Notes: generated by a model from the sequence alone, not told the origin. A DNA stretch of 64,000 bases from Streptomyces flavochromogenes (GCF_000717595.1 NZ_JNZO01000045.1:1-64000), one strand, 5' to 3'. Numbered from the stretch's first letter, positions 16,701-25,673 are shown. Numbers and translations: made by a program.

Positions 16701-18236
16701 GTGACTTCGTTGCGTACCCCGCGTACCACGTCCAGCACGCGCGACCCGCGTGCCAGGCTCAGACGCCTTGGCGTGGCATCCGCCGCGGCCGGACTGCTGG
16801 CCACCATGCTCATGGCGGGCCCCGCCACCGCGACCCCCGACCCCGGAGACGTGCCCGCCCAGGGCAAGGTCTCCGCGGAGCAGGCGGCCGAGGCGCGTGC
16901 CGCGATACAGAGCGGTGAGATACCCGGCGTGGACGAGATCGTCCACAGCTCGAACATCGAGCACCTTGCCAACATCCCCAAGGACGCCCTCCCGGGCACC
17001 AACTCGGACCTCGCCTTCCAGGGCAAGTACGCCTTCGCCGGCAACTACGACGGCTTCCGGATCTTCGACATCAGCAACCCGAAGTCCCCGAAGACCGTCG
17101 CCCAGGTCCTCTGCCCGGGCTCCCAGAACGACATCTCCGTCTCCGGGAACCTGCTGTTCCTCTCGACGGACTCCTCCCGGAGCGACAACTCCTGCGCCAG
17201 CACGACGCAGCCCGCCTCGGTCAAGGAATCCTGGGAGGGCATGAAGATCTTCGACATCAGCGACGTCCGGAACCCGAGGTACGTCGCCGCCGTCGAGACC
17301 GCGTGCGGCTCGCACACCAACACGCTGGTTCCCAAGAAGCGGGACGTCTACATCTACGTCTCGTCGTACTCGCCCAACGCCGCGTTCCCGGACTGCCAGC
17401 CTCCGCACGACGGCATCTCGGTCATCAAGGTGCCCCGCAAGGCGCCCGAGAAGGCCGCGCTCGTCGGCTTCCCCGTCCTCTTCCCGGGCGAGGGCCCGGA
17501 CGGCGGCGGCAACCCGGGCGGCCCGACCAACCCGGGTGTCTCCAAGACCACGGGCTGCCACGACATCACCGTCCTCCCGGAGAAGGACCTCGCGGCGGGC
17601 GCCTGCATGGGTGACGGCATCCTCTTCGACATCGAGGACCCCGAGCACCCGCGGGTGATCGACCGTGTCCAGGACAACGTCAACTTCGCGTTCTGGCACT
17701 CCGCGACCTTCAACCAGAAGGCCGACAAGGTCGTCTTCACCGACGAGCTCGGCGGCGGCGGCGCGGCCACCTGCAACGCCGCGGTCGGCCCGAACCGTGG
17801 CGCCGACGGCATCTACGACATCGTCGGCAAGGGCAAGAAGAGCAAGCTCGTCTTCCGCAGCTACTTCAAGATCCCGCGCCACCAGGCCGACACCGAGAAC
17901 TGCGTCGCCCACAACGGCTCGCTGATCCCGGTCAAGGGCAAGGACATCATGGTCCAGGCCTGGTACCAGGGCGGCATCTCCGTCTGGGACTTCACCGACT
18001 CCCGCAAGCCCAAGGAGATCGCCTACTTCGAGCGCGGCCCGCTGTCCGCCACCACCATCGCCACCGGCGGCTCGTGGTCCGCGTACTACTACAACGGCTA
18101 CATCTACTCGAACGACATCGCCAAGGGCTTCGACGTCCTGAAGCTCTCCGACCGCCGTACCGACCCCGCGAAGCGGATCCGGATGGACGAGCTCAACGTC
18201 CAGACCCAGCCGGACTACTTCGACTTCGATCACTGA
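16701..18236 (+). CDS. Secreted LVIVD-repeat protein
   Basis: Exported protein of 511 aa. A basic N region precedes the hydrophobic core LGVASAAAGLLATMLMAGPA, with likely cleavage after ATA (about residue 45). The mature part holds LVIVD-type beta-propeller repeats: YAFAGNYDGFRIFDISNPKSP, shortened to DGFRIFDIS, then SWEGMKIFDISDVRNPRYV, DGISVIKV, DGILFDIEDPEHPRVID, GGISVWDFTDSRKPKEIAYF and GFDVLKLSD. Several conserved cysteines (VLCPG, SCAS, TACGS, PDCQ, TGCHD, GACMG, TCNA, NCVAHNG) suggest disulfides. The function is unknown; such proteins are common in streptomycete secretomes. GTG start with GGAGG 6 nt upstream. Confidence 0.9.
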   Translation: MTSLRTPRTTSSTRDPRARLRRLGVASAAAGLLATMLMAGPATATPDPGDVPAQGKVSAEQAAEARAAIQSGEIPGVDEIVHSSNIEHLANIPKDALPGTNSDLAFQGKYAFAGNYDGFRIFDISNPKSPKTVAQVLCPGSQNDISVSGNLLFLSTDSSRSDNSCASTTQPASVKESWEGMKIFDISDVRNPRYVAAVETACGSHTNTLVPKKRDVYIYVSSYSPNAAFPDCQPPHDGISVIKVPRKAPEKAALVGFPVLFPGEGPDGGGNPGGPTNPGVSKTTGCHDITVLPEKDLAAGACMGDGILFDIEDPEHPRVIDRVQDNVNFAFWHSATFNQKADKVVFTDELGGGGAATCNAAVGPNRGADGIYDIVGKGKKSKLVFRSYFKIPRHQADTENCVAHNGSLIPVKGKDIMVQAWYQGGISVWDFTDSRKPKEIAYFERGPLSATTIATGGSWSAYYYNGYIYSNDIAKGFDVLKLSDRRTDPAKRIRMDELNVQTQPDYFDFDH

Positions 18237-18907
18237 CCGGAGTCGTGACCGCCGGCCGTCCGCTCGCGACGGCCGGCTGACGGCCTGACCACCGGCGCGC
18301 CGTCGGGCGGACCCCCGTCCGGCGGCGCGCCCGCCTCCCAGTCCAGGCCGTAGCGGTGGAACAGCTCCGACCGCAGCCGCGCCAGCGGCATCTTGGCGCC
18401 CGGCAGCAGCACCGCCACCACAGCGCCCATCAGCAGGGCACGCAGCATCGGATAGTCCGTGTCCACGTCCTCGGAGCCGTACCGCGCCACCGTGTCCCGC
18501 AGCAGGAACGCGAGGCGCTGCTGCTCCTCGCACTGGACGAACCCCTCGGCCTGCAGAATGCCCGCCATATGGGTCCTCATCAGGGTGGGGCGTTCCGCGG
18601 CGAGCCCCAGGATCGCGTCGATCGCGCGCGCCATGCGCTCACGGCCGTCCTCCGTGCGCGGCTCGCGCTCCAGGGCCGCTTCCAGGGTGAGATGCATCAG
18701 CCGGTGCACCGCGGCCTGCAGAAGCTGCCGCTTGCCGGGGAAGTAGTACGAGATCAGCCCCCGCGCCGAACCGGCCCGCTCCGCGATGTCGCCGAGCGTC
18801 GTCGCCTCGTAGCCATGTGTGTCGACCAGCTCCACCGTGGCCTGCAGAATGCGCTCCCTCGACCTGCGCCGAAGCTCTTCATTGACCGATGGGCTACGCG
18901 GGGACAT
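18230..18907 (-). CDS. TetR-family regulator
   Basis: Repressor of about 225 aa. The N-terminal HTH is RILQATVELVDTHGYEATTLGDIAERAGSARGLISYYFPGKRQLL, cited here by its ends RILQATVEL and ISYYFPGKRQLL, followed by a helical ligand domain and a Pro/Gly/Arg-rich tail. Start set at ATG 18907 because AGGAG lies 6-7 nt upstream; the longer TTG start at 18940 would sit inside the operator. A near-perfect palindrome immediately upstream suggests autoregulation. Its stop overlaps the LVIVD gene end by 7 bp on the other strand. No adjacent target gene is obvious. Confidence 0.9.
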   Translation of the reverse strand: MSPRSPSVNEELRRRSRERILQATVELVDTHGYEATTLGDIAERAGSARGLISYYFPGKRQLLQAAVHRLMHLTLEAALEREPRTEDGRERMARAIDAILGLAAERPTLMRTHMAGILQAEGFVQCEEQQRLAFLLRDTVARYGSEDVDTDYPMLRALLMGAVVAVLLPGAKMPLARLRSELFHRYGLDWEAGAPPDGGPPDGAPVVRPSAGRRERTAGGHDSGQ

Positions 18908-18921
18908 GCTGGACTCCTGCG

Positions 18922-18940
18922 TTGACTGGCTGCCAGCCAA
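18922..18940. promoter_or_regulatory. TetR autoregulatory operator
   Basis: TTGACTGGC-T-GCCAGCCAA is a 19-bp inverted repeat with one mismatch pair. It begins 15 bp upstream of the TetR ATG and directly abuts a -10-like TATATT on the minus strand, so repressor binding would cover the start of transcription. Confidence 0.7.
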
Positions 18941-19036
18941 TATACTCGGCGCATCCCGTCGGGCTGCCCTCGTGGCAGACCGCCGGGTACGCCGTCTGTT
19001 CTGGGCGACACGGGGGATCGTCCAGAACAGGCGGCC

Positions 19037-19720
19037 TCATTCTGTTCCTCCCATTCTGCGCCCCTCGCCGTCGCTCGTTCCGGGCCCGGCCCGGGGAACG
19101 CGACGCTCGCTCCAGCGGTACGTCAGGACCGCGGTGGCCACGCAGCACCAGCCGAGCAGCCAGCCCCCGAGCACGTCCGAGGGCCAGTGCACGCCCAGAT
19201 AGACCCGCGTCCACCCCACCCCGAGCACCGAGACGACCGCCACGCTCGTGACGGCGCCCCAGCCGCGCCACTCACCGCGCCAACGCAGCGCGAGGACCCA
19301 GAGCAACAGCCCGCAGGTGACCATGGCCGTCATCGCGTGCCCGGACGGGAACGCGGCGAAGCGCGCCGAGTCGACCGGGTCGGTCCACTGGGGCCGGTCC
19401 CGCCCCACCAGCGTCTTGAGGCCCTGCTGGAGCCCCACGGCCAGCAGACTCGTCGCGGCCACCCACACGGCCAGCCGCCGCTCCCGCCCGCACCACAGCA
19501 GCACCACCGTCGCGGCGGCCAGCGCACGCATCGTCCACGGGTCCCACACCCAGTCGCTGAGGACCCGGTTCACCTGGGTCAGCCCGGGCTCGGCCACCGC
19601 GTCACGGTGGAGCGTCTCGGTCACCGACCGGTCGAAGGAGAGCAGCGGCGTCCACCCCACGACGACGAGGACGAGCAGGACGGCGGTCAGGACCCCGGAG
19701 ATCACGGCGGAGGAGCGCAT
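19037..19720 (-). CDS. PAP2-superfamily membrane phosphatase
   Basis: Integral membrane lipid phosphatase-like protein, about 227 aa from ATG 19720 (AGGA 7 nt upstream). The three PAP2 signature blocks are intact: KTLVGRDRP, FPSGHAM (catalytic His) and RVYLGVHWPSDVLGG. About six helices are visible, starting with SSAVISGVLTAVLLVLVVVG. Likely substrates are undecaprenyl pyrophosphate or phosphatidate-type lipids. An alternative GTG at 19810 overlaps the stop of the upstream peptidase gene by GTGA, which would couple translation and add 30 residues. Either way the two genes look like one transcription unit. Confidence 0.88.
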   Translation of the reverse strand: MRSSAVISGVLTAVLLVLVVVGWTPLLSFDRSVTETLHRDAVAEPGLTQVNRVLSDWVWDPWTMRALAAATVVLLWCGRERRLAVWVAATSLLAVGLQQGLKTLVGRDRPQWTDPVDSARFAAFPSGHAMTAMVTCGLLLWVLALRWRGEWRGWGAVTSVAVVSVLGVGWTRVYLGVHWPSDVLGGWLLGWCCVATAVLTYRWSERRVPRAGPGTSDGEGRRMGGTE

Positions 19721-19806
19721 GCGTCGATCCTGCCCGACGATCGGCCCCCGACCCATCCTCCCCGCTCGTGTGCGCGTGGCCCACGACTTGACCGGCGTAC
19801 CTGTCG

Positions 19807-20748
19807 TCACCCCTGTCCCAGCGCGCTGAGCGCCGGGACGAAGGCCACGAGCACCGGGACCACCGGCACCAGGGAAGCGGCCGCGGTGAGCCGGAGCCGG
19901 CGGCCCGCGGTGAGCCGGGGCGCCGCGGTCAGCAGCCGGTTCACCCGTCGCGGCAGATCACCGTACGGGGCCTGTCCGGGCCCGAACACACCCCGGTCCT
20001 CGTTCAGTTCGACCAGCGCGAGCGCGATCGTCAGCCGCCCGAACCGGCGCGAGGCCACGTCGTCGGCGGCCAGCTCCACCAGCCGGTGCATCTCCTCGCG
20101 GAACGCCGTGAAGACCGGGATCCCCGGGAACCCGGCCGCCAGCGCCGCCGAGGAGTGCCGCAGCCAGTCGTGCCGGGCGCGCGCGTGCCCCTGCTCGTGC
20201 GCGAGGACGGCGTCCAGCTGACGCCCCTTCAAGCGTCGCAGCGCCGCCGTGGTGATGACCAGCTGGGGTGTGCTCCCCGCCAGCCACCAGGCGTTCGCCC
20301 GCTCACCCTCCAGGACCACGAGGCGCTCGCCGCCCGGCTGCTCGCCGGGGAGCAGGGGCGCGCGGACGAGCAGATCGCAGCGGCGCTGTCGGCGCCGCGA
20401 CCGGGCCTGACTGAACTCCCGGCCCAGCATCGCCCCGGTCCACACCCCGCCGGCCGCCAGGGCGACCGCGAGTACCGCGGACCAGGGCCCGGTCGTCCCC
20501 AGTTCGTACGCGTCGATCACCGCGCGCGGCGCGGGCGCGAAGATCTGCCCCCGTACGGCCTGCCAGGCGGTCGACGCGCTGAACGTCATGGAGAGCGCGA
20601 AGCTCAGCAGCACGGCGGCGATCACGCACTGCCACACCCAGAGGGCCACCACGGGTTCTCGCTCGACCCAGTCCGCCCGGGACAGCAGCCGGGGGGCCGC
20701 GAGGGCGGTCAGAACTCCGAGCAGGAACAGCGCGAGGGAGACCCACAT
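19807..20748 (-). CDS. M56/M48-type membrane zinc metallopeptidase
   Basis: Membrane peptidase of 313 aa. N-terminal helices (WVSLALFLLGVLTALAAPRLL, quoted as FLLGVLTALAAPRL; WVWQCVIAAVLLSFALSM) are followed by a helix near 95 and a cytoplasmic or extracellular peptidase domain. That domain carries HEQGHARARHDWL (zinc-binding HExxH) and the downstream glutamate helix RLVELAADDVASRR. This is the BlaR1/MecR1-like M56 layout without a sensor domain. Such genes usually neighbour a BlaI repressor; none is present here, and PAP2 follows instead. ATG start; the ribosome-binding site is weak. Confidence 0.87.
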   Translation of the reverse strand: MWVSLALFLLGVLTALAAPRLLSRADWVEREPVVALWVWQCVIAAVLLSFALSMTFSASTAWQAVRGQIFAPAPRAVIDAYELGTTGPWSAVLAVALAAGGVWTGAMLGREFSQARSRRRQRRCDLLVRAPLLPGEQPGGERLVVLEGERANAWWLAGSTPQLVITTAALRRLKGRQLDAVLAHEQGHARARHDWLRHSSAALAAGFPGIPVFTAFREEMHRLVELAADDVASRRFGRLTIALALVELNEDRGVFGPGQAPYGDLPRRVNRLLTAAPRLTAGRRLRLTAAASLVPVVPVLVAFVPALSALGQG

Positions 20749-20867
20749 GGCGTCAGCCTATGAGCGCGGTACTGGTCGGGGGTATGCCCCGGGACGGCAA
20801 GTGACGTACGCCACGGTTTGGTTGCGCCGGGCCGCCCCTCAAGGACCGGTCAGGCGCCGGGCGGAAC

Positions 20868-21449
20868 TCACAGCGTCACCAGCATGGCCAGCATCGCGAG
20901 CGCCATCGACAGCCGGCAGGCGAGCGTCAGCTCCGGGCGGGCCGCCCGGTCCGGCCCCGGTCCGCGGCCGGGACCCGGGCCGCCCGCCGTCGCAGGTATC
21001 GCGACGGGCACGAGTCTCGTGCCCGCGTGCAGCACGTACGCCATGTAATAGAGGAGCAGTCCGCCCGTGAGGACGGGTACGCCGCCCGTCGTGCCCGCCG
21101 TGTGCCCCGCGTGCGCCCCCGCGCCGGGAGCCGCCATCGACACCGCCATGTACACCATGGCGAGCGAGCCGACGAAGTGGTGCAGATGGTGTCCGCCGTG
21201 GCGGATCGCCGCGAGACCGTGCAGTGCCGCGCCGCCGAACACCGCCGCGTACACCGCCCAGCTCCACTCAGGCGGCGTGAGCGCCGCCGCGGGCAGCGCC
21301 ATCGACGCCATCCCGAAGCCCATCAGCGCCTCGCCGCCCGCGGCTCGCCGCTCCTCCCCGGCGCACGCGCGCATCCGCAGCAGGCAGTACACGCCTGTCA
21401 CCGCGCAGAGCACGACCGCCAACCACCCGGACAGGGCCGGTCCGTGCAC
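20868..21449 (-). CDS. DUF5134 membrane protein
   Basis: Small integral membrane protein of about 193 aa. Helices: LSGWLAVVLCAVTGVYCLLRM, quoted as WLAVVLCAVTGVYCLL; ALMGFGMASMALPAAAL; AVYAAVFGGAALHGLAAIRH; HHFVGSLAMVYMAVSMAAPG; LTGGLLLYYMAYVLHAG; CRLSMALAMLAMLVTL. A His-rich loop, RHGGHHLHHFVG, lies between helices 3 and 4. The layout matches the DUF5134 family common in Streptomyces; function unknown, though the histidines suggest metal or heme contacts. Start GTG 21449 with GGAGG 7 nt upstream; the frame is open further but without a good start. Confidence 0.8.
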   Translation of the reverse strand: MHGPALSGWLAVVLCAVTGVYCLLRMRACAGEERRAAGGEALMGFGMASMALPAAALTPPEWSWAVYAAVFGGAALHGLAAIRHGGHHLHHFVGSLAMVYMAVSMAAPGAGAHAGHTAGTTGGVPVLTGGLLLYYMAYVLHAGTRLVPVAIPATAGGPGPGRGPGPDRAARPELTLACRLSMALAMLAMLVTL

Positions 21450-21572
21450 GGCACACCTCCCCCTCGAAGCCGTCCCTCTCCGGAGGATGCCCGGGTCCGG
21501 CCGGGCACACGCGGGCGCACGGGCGCGCACAGGTGTACGAGGGGGAGTGAAAGGCGCGGGCGTTAGGCTCGG

Positions 21573-21595
21573 GACGATCGCGTACGACGATCGTC
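21573..21595. promoter_or_regulatory. Inverted repeat before GNAT gene
   Basis: GACGATCG (21573-21580) and CGATCGTC (21588-21595) form a perfect 8-7-8 inverted repeat just downstream of a -10-like TAGGCT (21564-21569) and 25 bp before the ATG. It may be an operator or a 5' UTR hairpin. Confidence 0.4.
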
Positions 21596-21620
21596 AGCGC
21601 CCGAGGGGAGCCCCGTTCAC

Positions 21621-22172
21621 ATGGACACCGCCACGTCGCAGGAGACCGGCCGGATCAGCTACCGCGAGGCGGTCCTGGACGATGTCCCGGCCCTCGTCCC
21701 GCTCGTCGAGTCGGCCTACCGGGGCGACGCAAGCCGGGGTGGCTGGACCACCGAGGCGGACATCCTCCAGGGGCAGCGCACCGACCCCGAGGGCGTCGCC
21801 GCCGTGATCACCACTCCGAACAGCCGGCTCCTGGTCGTCGAGCGCGACGGCGAGATCGTCGCGTGCTGCCAGCTGGAGCACCGCGCGGAGGCCGCCTATT
21901 TCGGGATGTTCGCGGTCCGCCCCGAACTCCAGGGAGCGGGTCTGGGCAAGCGGATCATCGCGGAGGCCGAGCGCCGGGTCCGCGAGCTGTGGGACGTCCG
22001 CGAGATGCACATGACGGTGATCTCCGTACGCGAGGAGCTCATCGCCTGGTACGAGCGCCGCGGTTACCGGCGCACCGGGCGGATGACCCCCTTCCCGTAC
22101 GGTGACGAGCGCTTCGGCCTGCCCCAGCGTGATGACCTGGAGTTCGAGCTCCTGGTGAAGCCGCTGAGCTGA
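21621..22172 (+). CDS. GNAT-family N-acetyltransferase
   Basis: Acetyltransferase of 183 aa. The acetyl-CoA motif A is MFAVRPELQGAGLGKRIIAEA (Q-x-x-G-x-G), preceded by a beta strand RLLVVERDGEIVACCQLE and followed by MTVISVREELIAWYERRGYRRTG, cited as WYERRGYRRTG, the usual motif B. Its target, a small molecule or protein, cannot be told. ATG start with a purine-rich GAGGGGAG upstream. It is followed by a hairpin and is probably monocistronic. Confidence 0.88.
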   Translation: MDTATSQETGRISYREAVLDDVPALVPLVESAYRGDASRGGWTTEADILQGQRTDPEGVAAVITTPNSRLLVVERDGEIVACCQLEHRAEAAYFGMFAVRPELQGAGLGKRIIAEAERRVRELWDVREMHMTVISVREELIAWYERRGYRRTGRMTPFPYGDERFGLPQRDDLEFELLVKPLS

Positions 22173-22195
22173 CGAACGCGGCGGAAGGGTGGCTT

Positions 22196-22235
22196 CCCCC
22201 CTGACTGACAGGAAAAACTTCTGTGATCAGGGGGG
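22196..22235 (+). terminator. Terminator hairpin after GNAT gene
   Basis: CCCCCCTGA (22196-22204) pairs with TCAGGGGGG (22227-22235), with an inner ACAG/CTGT pairing around an A-rich loop. It lies about 24 bp after the GNAT stop. Confidence 0.7.
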
Positions 22236-22329
22236 TCGCGCAGGATAATTTCTCTTGCTCCCTCTTGTGGCTGAGAACCGTCCACGGTTACGGTGTCTTA
22301 ACGCGAGGTTCTCCTGTGGAGGAAGAGGC

Positions 22330-23745
22330 ATGACGGAAATTCTTGTGCAGGACGTGACTGGTGGGGGGATATCCACCGCCGCCCGGGTGATCGACCACCC
22401 CGCCTGGCCCGAGCTCAAGAATGCCGTGGAGGAGATCCGCAGCTGGCAGAGCGCGGACGGTTCCATCGACTTCGAGCGCGAGGACGCGCCCGCCAGGGCC
22501 CTGGCCGAGCTGACCCTCGACCGGGTCACCGCCGCGGTCGAGCAGCTCTCCCCGCTCGTCCCGCACGACGGTGCCTACCACCGCGCCCTCGTCTCCGACC
22601 TGCGCAAGTGGGCCGAGAGCGGCTTCACCGTCCCGGACTTCCTGGACTCCCTGCTCGCCTTCCAGCCGGCAGCCGACCGCGTGGACGGGCTCCAGCACCT
22701 GGTGCTGTTCCCGATGTACACGCAGAACGGCAACCCCGACCGCAACCTCGAAGCCGTCGTGCTCCGTATGGTGTGGCCGGAGTGGCTCGCCGAGCTCGAG
22801 CGCACCCGCTACGACAACCCGCTGTTCTGCGGCATCACGTTCGAGGACTTCACCGCCGGTTACGACACCAACTCGGCCGTCCTCTTCCCGGAGACCATCG
22901 CCGTCCGCGAGGCCCCCGAGCGCTTCACCTGGGGCGGGATCTTCTGCGACCGCGAGGCCGCCCGCTTCCGCAAGGTCACCGAGGCCGCCGTCGACACCCT
23001 CGGCATCCAGCTGCCCGCCGACATCGCCGCGATGATCGACGACCAGGAGCGCTGCGAGAAGGCCTTCGTGCTCTGGGACATGGTCCACGACCGCACCCAC
23101 AGCCACGGTGACCTGCCCTTCGACCCCTTCATGATCAAGCAGCGTCAGCCCTTCTGGATGTACGGCCTGGAGGAGCTCCGCTGCGACCTCACCGCCTTCA
23201 AGGAGGCCGTGAAGCTGGAGGCCGAGGGCAACACCCACGGCCGTGACGTGCAGTACGCGGTCCTCTTCGACCGGATGTTCCGCTTCCCGCTCTCCGGCGA
23301 CCGCAACCGCAACTACGACGGTCTCGGCGGCCAGCTCCTCTTCGCGTACCTCCACAAGAACGACGTGGTGCGCTGGACGGACAACACCCTCAAGATCGAC
23401 TGGCAGCGGGCCCCCGAGGTCACCAACCAGCTCTGCGCCGACATCGAGAAGCTCTACCGCGACGGCATCGACCGCCCCAAGCTCGTCCACTGGTTCAAGG
23501 CGTACGAGCTCGTCTCCACCTACCTCGCCCCGCACCCGGGCTCGAAGTGGGCGAAGGGTCCTGACGCCCTCGACCTCTCCCTCCCGCCCCGCAAGCTCGT
23601 CGACGACGTGCTTCCGGACGAGTTTCCGCTCAGCATGTTCTTTGAGGCCCTCGCCAAGAAGCTGAAGGGCGTGATCGCCGGCACCAAGGGGATCACCGCC
23701 GCCGACGTCTCTCGGACCGAGCAGGCCGAGCGGGCTGCCGCGTGA
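22330..23745 (+). CDS. DUF6421-family protein
   Basis: Conserved soluble protein of 471 aa, function unknown. It starts MTEILVQDVTGG at ATG 22330 with GGAGGAAGAGG just upstream. Landmarks are YTQNGNPDRNLEAVVLRMVWPEW, cited as YTQNGNPDRN, plus GYDTNSAVLFPETIAVRE, FCDREAARFRKVTEAA, the His-containing WDMVHDRTHSHGDLPFDPFM block, cited as VHDRTHSHGDLPFDP, and LGGQLLFAYLHKND. The clustered His/Asp residues of the HDRTHSHGD block look like a possible metal or catalytic site. It opens a three-gene unit with an SDR oxidoreductase and a threonine aldolase-like enzyme, so a role in amino-acid or hydroxy-acid metabolism is possible but unproven. Confidence 0.8.
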   Translation: MTEILVQDVTGGGISTAARVIDHPAWPELKNAVEEIRSWQSADGSIDFEREDAPARALAELTLDRVTAAVEQLSPLVPHDGAYHRALVSDLRKWAESGFTVPDFLDSLLAFQPAADRVDGLQHLVLFPMYTQNGNPDRNLEAVVLRMVWPEWLAELERTRYDNPLFCGITFEDFTAGYDTNSAVLFPETIAVREAPERFTWGGIFCDREAARFRKVTEAAVDTLGIQLPADIAAMIDDQERCEKAFVLWDMVHDRTHSHGDLPFDPFMIKQRQPFWMYGLEELRCDLTAFKEAVKLEAEGNTHGRDVQYAVLFDRMFRFPLSGDRNRNYDGLGGQLLFAYLHKNDVVRWTDNTLKIDWQRAPEVTNQLCADIEKLYRDGIDRPKLVHWFKAYELVSTYLAPHPGSKWAKGPDALDLSLPPRKLVDDVLPDEFPLSMFFEALAKKLKGVIAGTKGITAADVSRTEQAERAAA

Positions 23746-23780
23746 GCGCTCGTACCGACGACACGGAGGAGGCGTCGCCC

Positions 23781-24542
23781 ATGACCGCCAACGGAAACGG
23801 CGGGCCGCTCGACGGCGCCGTCATCGCGGTCGCCGGTGCGGCCGGCCCGGCAGGGCGCGCGACGCTGATGCGCCTCGCCGAAGCGGGCGCGACCGTCGTC
23901 GGCTCCGACGCGGACCCGGCGCGCCTCGCGGAGGCCGTCGACGCCGCCCGCTACGCCCACGGCGGCGCCAAGGTCGTCGGTGACACCGTCGACCTGCTCG
24001 ACCTGGCCGCCACGCGCGACTGGGCCGCGAAGACGGAGAAGGAGTTCGGCCGGATCGACGGCCTGGTCCACCTCGTCGGCGGCTGGCGCGGCAGCTCCTC
24101 CTTCACGGAGACCGACCTCGCGGACTGGGACTTCCTGGAGAAGCTCCTCATCCGCACGGTCCAGCACACCTCGCTCGCCTTCCACGACGGGCTGCTGCGG
24201 GCCGGCGGCCGCGGCCGCTACGCCCTGATCAGCCAGGTCGGCGCGCACAAGCCGCTCGCCAACAACGCCGCGTACAACGCCGGCAAGGCGGCCGCCGAGG
24301 CCTGGACCCTCGCGATGGCCGACTCGTTCCGCAAGCTGGGGGGCGACGACGGCCCGCAGGCGGCGGCTGCGATCCTGGTGATCAAGGCATTGGTGCACGA
24401 CGCCATGCGCGCCGAACGCCCCAACGCGAAGTTCGCGGGCTTCACCGACGTCAAGGACCTGGCCGACGAGATCGCCGGGCTCTGGGACAAGCCCGCCCAG
24501 GAAGTGAATGGACAGCGTCTGTGGCTGACCCCCAAGCCGTGA
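23781..24542 (+). CDS. SDR-family oxidoreductase
   Basis: Short-chain dehydrogenase of about 253 aa from ATG 23781, which has GGAGGAGG 8 nt upstream. A GTG at 23742 overlapping the previous stop (GTGA) is an alternative. The Rossmann start is AVIAVAGAAGPAGRATLMRL (variant of TGxxxGxG); GLVHLVGGWRG replaces the NNAG motif, and the active site is S...YNAGKAAAEAW, with YALISQVGAHKP holding the Ser. The usual YxxxK is present as YNAGK. Substrate unknown. It sits between DUF6421 and the aldolase with overlapping ends, so the three are co-translated. Confidence 0.86.
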   Translation: MTANGNGGPLDGAVIAVAGAAGPAGRATLMRLAEAGATVVGSDADPARLAEAVDAARYAHGGAKVVGDTVDLLDLAATRDWAAKTEKEFGRIDGLVHLVGGWRGSSSFTETDLADWDFLEKLLIRTVQHTSLAFHDGLLRAGGRGRYALISQVGAHKPLANNAAYNAGKAAAEAWTLAMADSFRKLGGDDGPQAAAAILVIKALVHDAMRAERPNAKFAGFTDVKDLADEIAGLWDKPAQEVNGQRLWLTPKP

Positions 24543-25618
24543 CCGCGGCCCTCGGCCCCAGGACCGACGCACGTCGTCACCACGACCCGTCGGTCCGGGG
24601 CTTCGCCAGCGACAACTACGCCGGCGCCCACCCCGAGGTCCTCGCGGCCCTCGCCCTCGCCAACGACGGCCACCAGGTCGCCTACGGTGAGGACCAGTAC
24701 ACCGAGCACCTCCAGCGGATCATGCACAGCCACTTCGGCCCCGCCGCAGAGGCCTTCCCGGTCTTCAACGGGACCGGGGCGAACGTGACCGCCCTCCAGG
24801 CGCTCACCGACCGCTGGGGCGCCGTCATCTGCGCCGAGTCCGCGCACATCAACGTGGACGAGGGCGGGGCGCCGGAGCGCATGGGCGGCCTCAAGCTGCT
24901 CACCGTGCCGACCCCGGACGGCAAGCTCACCCCCGAGCTGATCGACCGGCAGGCGTGGGGCTGGGAGGACGAGCACCGGGCGATGCCGCAGGTCGTCTCG
25001 ATCACCCAGAACACCGAGCTGGGCACCGTCTACACGGTGGAAGAGATCCGTGCGATCGTCGAGCACTCGCACGCCAAGGGCATGAAGGTGCACCTCGACG
25101 GGGCCCGGATAGCCAACGCCGCCGCCTCGCTCGACGTACCGATGCGGGCGTTCACCAACGCCGTGGGCGTCGACGTCATCTCGTACGGCGGCACGAAGAA
25201 CGGCATGCTCTTCGGCGAGGCGATCGTCGTCCTCAACCCCGACGCGGTCAGCCACATGAAGCACCTGCGCAAGCTGTCCATGCAGCTCGCGTCGAAGATG
25301 CGCTTCGTGTCGGTGCAGCTGGAGGCCCTCCTCGCGAAGGACCTGTGGCTCCGCAACGCCCGGCACGCCAACGCGATGGCCCAGCGCCTCGCGGCCGGTG
25401 TGCGCGAGCTCGACGGGGTGGAGATCCTCTACCCGGTGCAGGCCAACGCGGTCTTCGCCCGTCTGCCGCACGACGTCACCCGGCGGCTCCAGGAGCGGTT
25501 CCGCTTCTACTTCTGGGACGAGTCGGCCGGCGACGTGCGCTGGATGTGCGCCTTCGACACCACGGAGGACGACGTGGACGCCTTCCTCCAGGCCCTGAAG
25601 GAAGAGCTCGCGCGCTGA
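24521..25618 (+). CDS. Threonine aldolase-like PLP enzyme
   Basis: Fold-type I PLP enzyme of 365 aa in the beta-eliminating lyase family (LtaE-like). It cleaves L-threonine or allo-threonine to glycine and acetaldehyde, or a related beta-hydroxy amino acid. The PLP lysine is K226 in SYGGTKNGMLFGE; the cofactor Asp lies in VHLDGARIANAA (about 190-201). FASDNYAGAHPEVL replaces the usual D-F-x-S-D-N-x-x-G N-terminal motif, and YGEDQYTEHLQ is typical. The GTG start lies 22 bp inside the SDR gene, indicating translational coupling. A strong hairpin ends the unit. Confidence 0.9.
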   Translation: MADPQAVTAALGPRTDARRHHDPSVRGFASDNYAGAHPEVLAALALANDGHQVAYGEDQYTEHLQRIMHSHFGPAAEAFPVFNGTGANVTALQALTDRWGAVICAESAHINVDEGGAPERMGGLKLLTVPTPDGKLTPELIDRQAWGWEDEHRAMPQVVSITQNTELGTVYTVEEIRAIVEHSHAKGMKVHLDGARIANAAASLDVPMRAFTNAVGVDVISYGGTKNGMLFGEAIVVLNPDAVSHMKHLRKLSMQLASKMRFVSVQLEALLAKDLWLRNARHANAMAQRLAAGVRELDGVEILYPVQANAVFARLPHDVTRRLQERFRFYFWDESAGDVRWMCAFDTTEDDVDAFLQALKEELAR

Positions 25619-25637
25619 GTCTTCCTGAATGGATATG

Positions 25638-25673
25638 CGGCCGGACGGAAAGTCATTGACTTCCGTCCGGCCG
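25638..25673 (+). terminator. Terminator hairpin after the aldolase operon
   Basis: CGGCCGGACGGA pairs with TCCGTCCGGCCG, extended by AAAGT/ACTT, followed by GTTTCC. It ends 20 bp before the transglutaminase-like gene. Confidence 0.8.
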
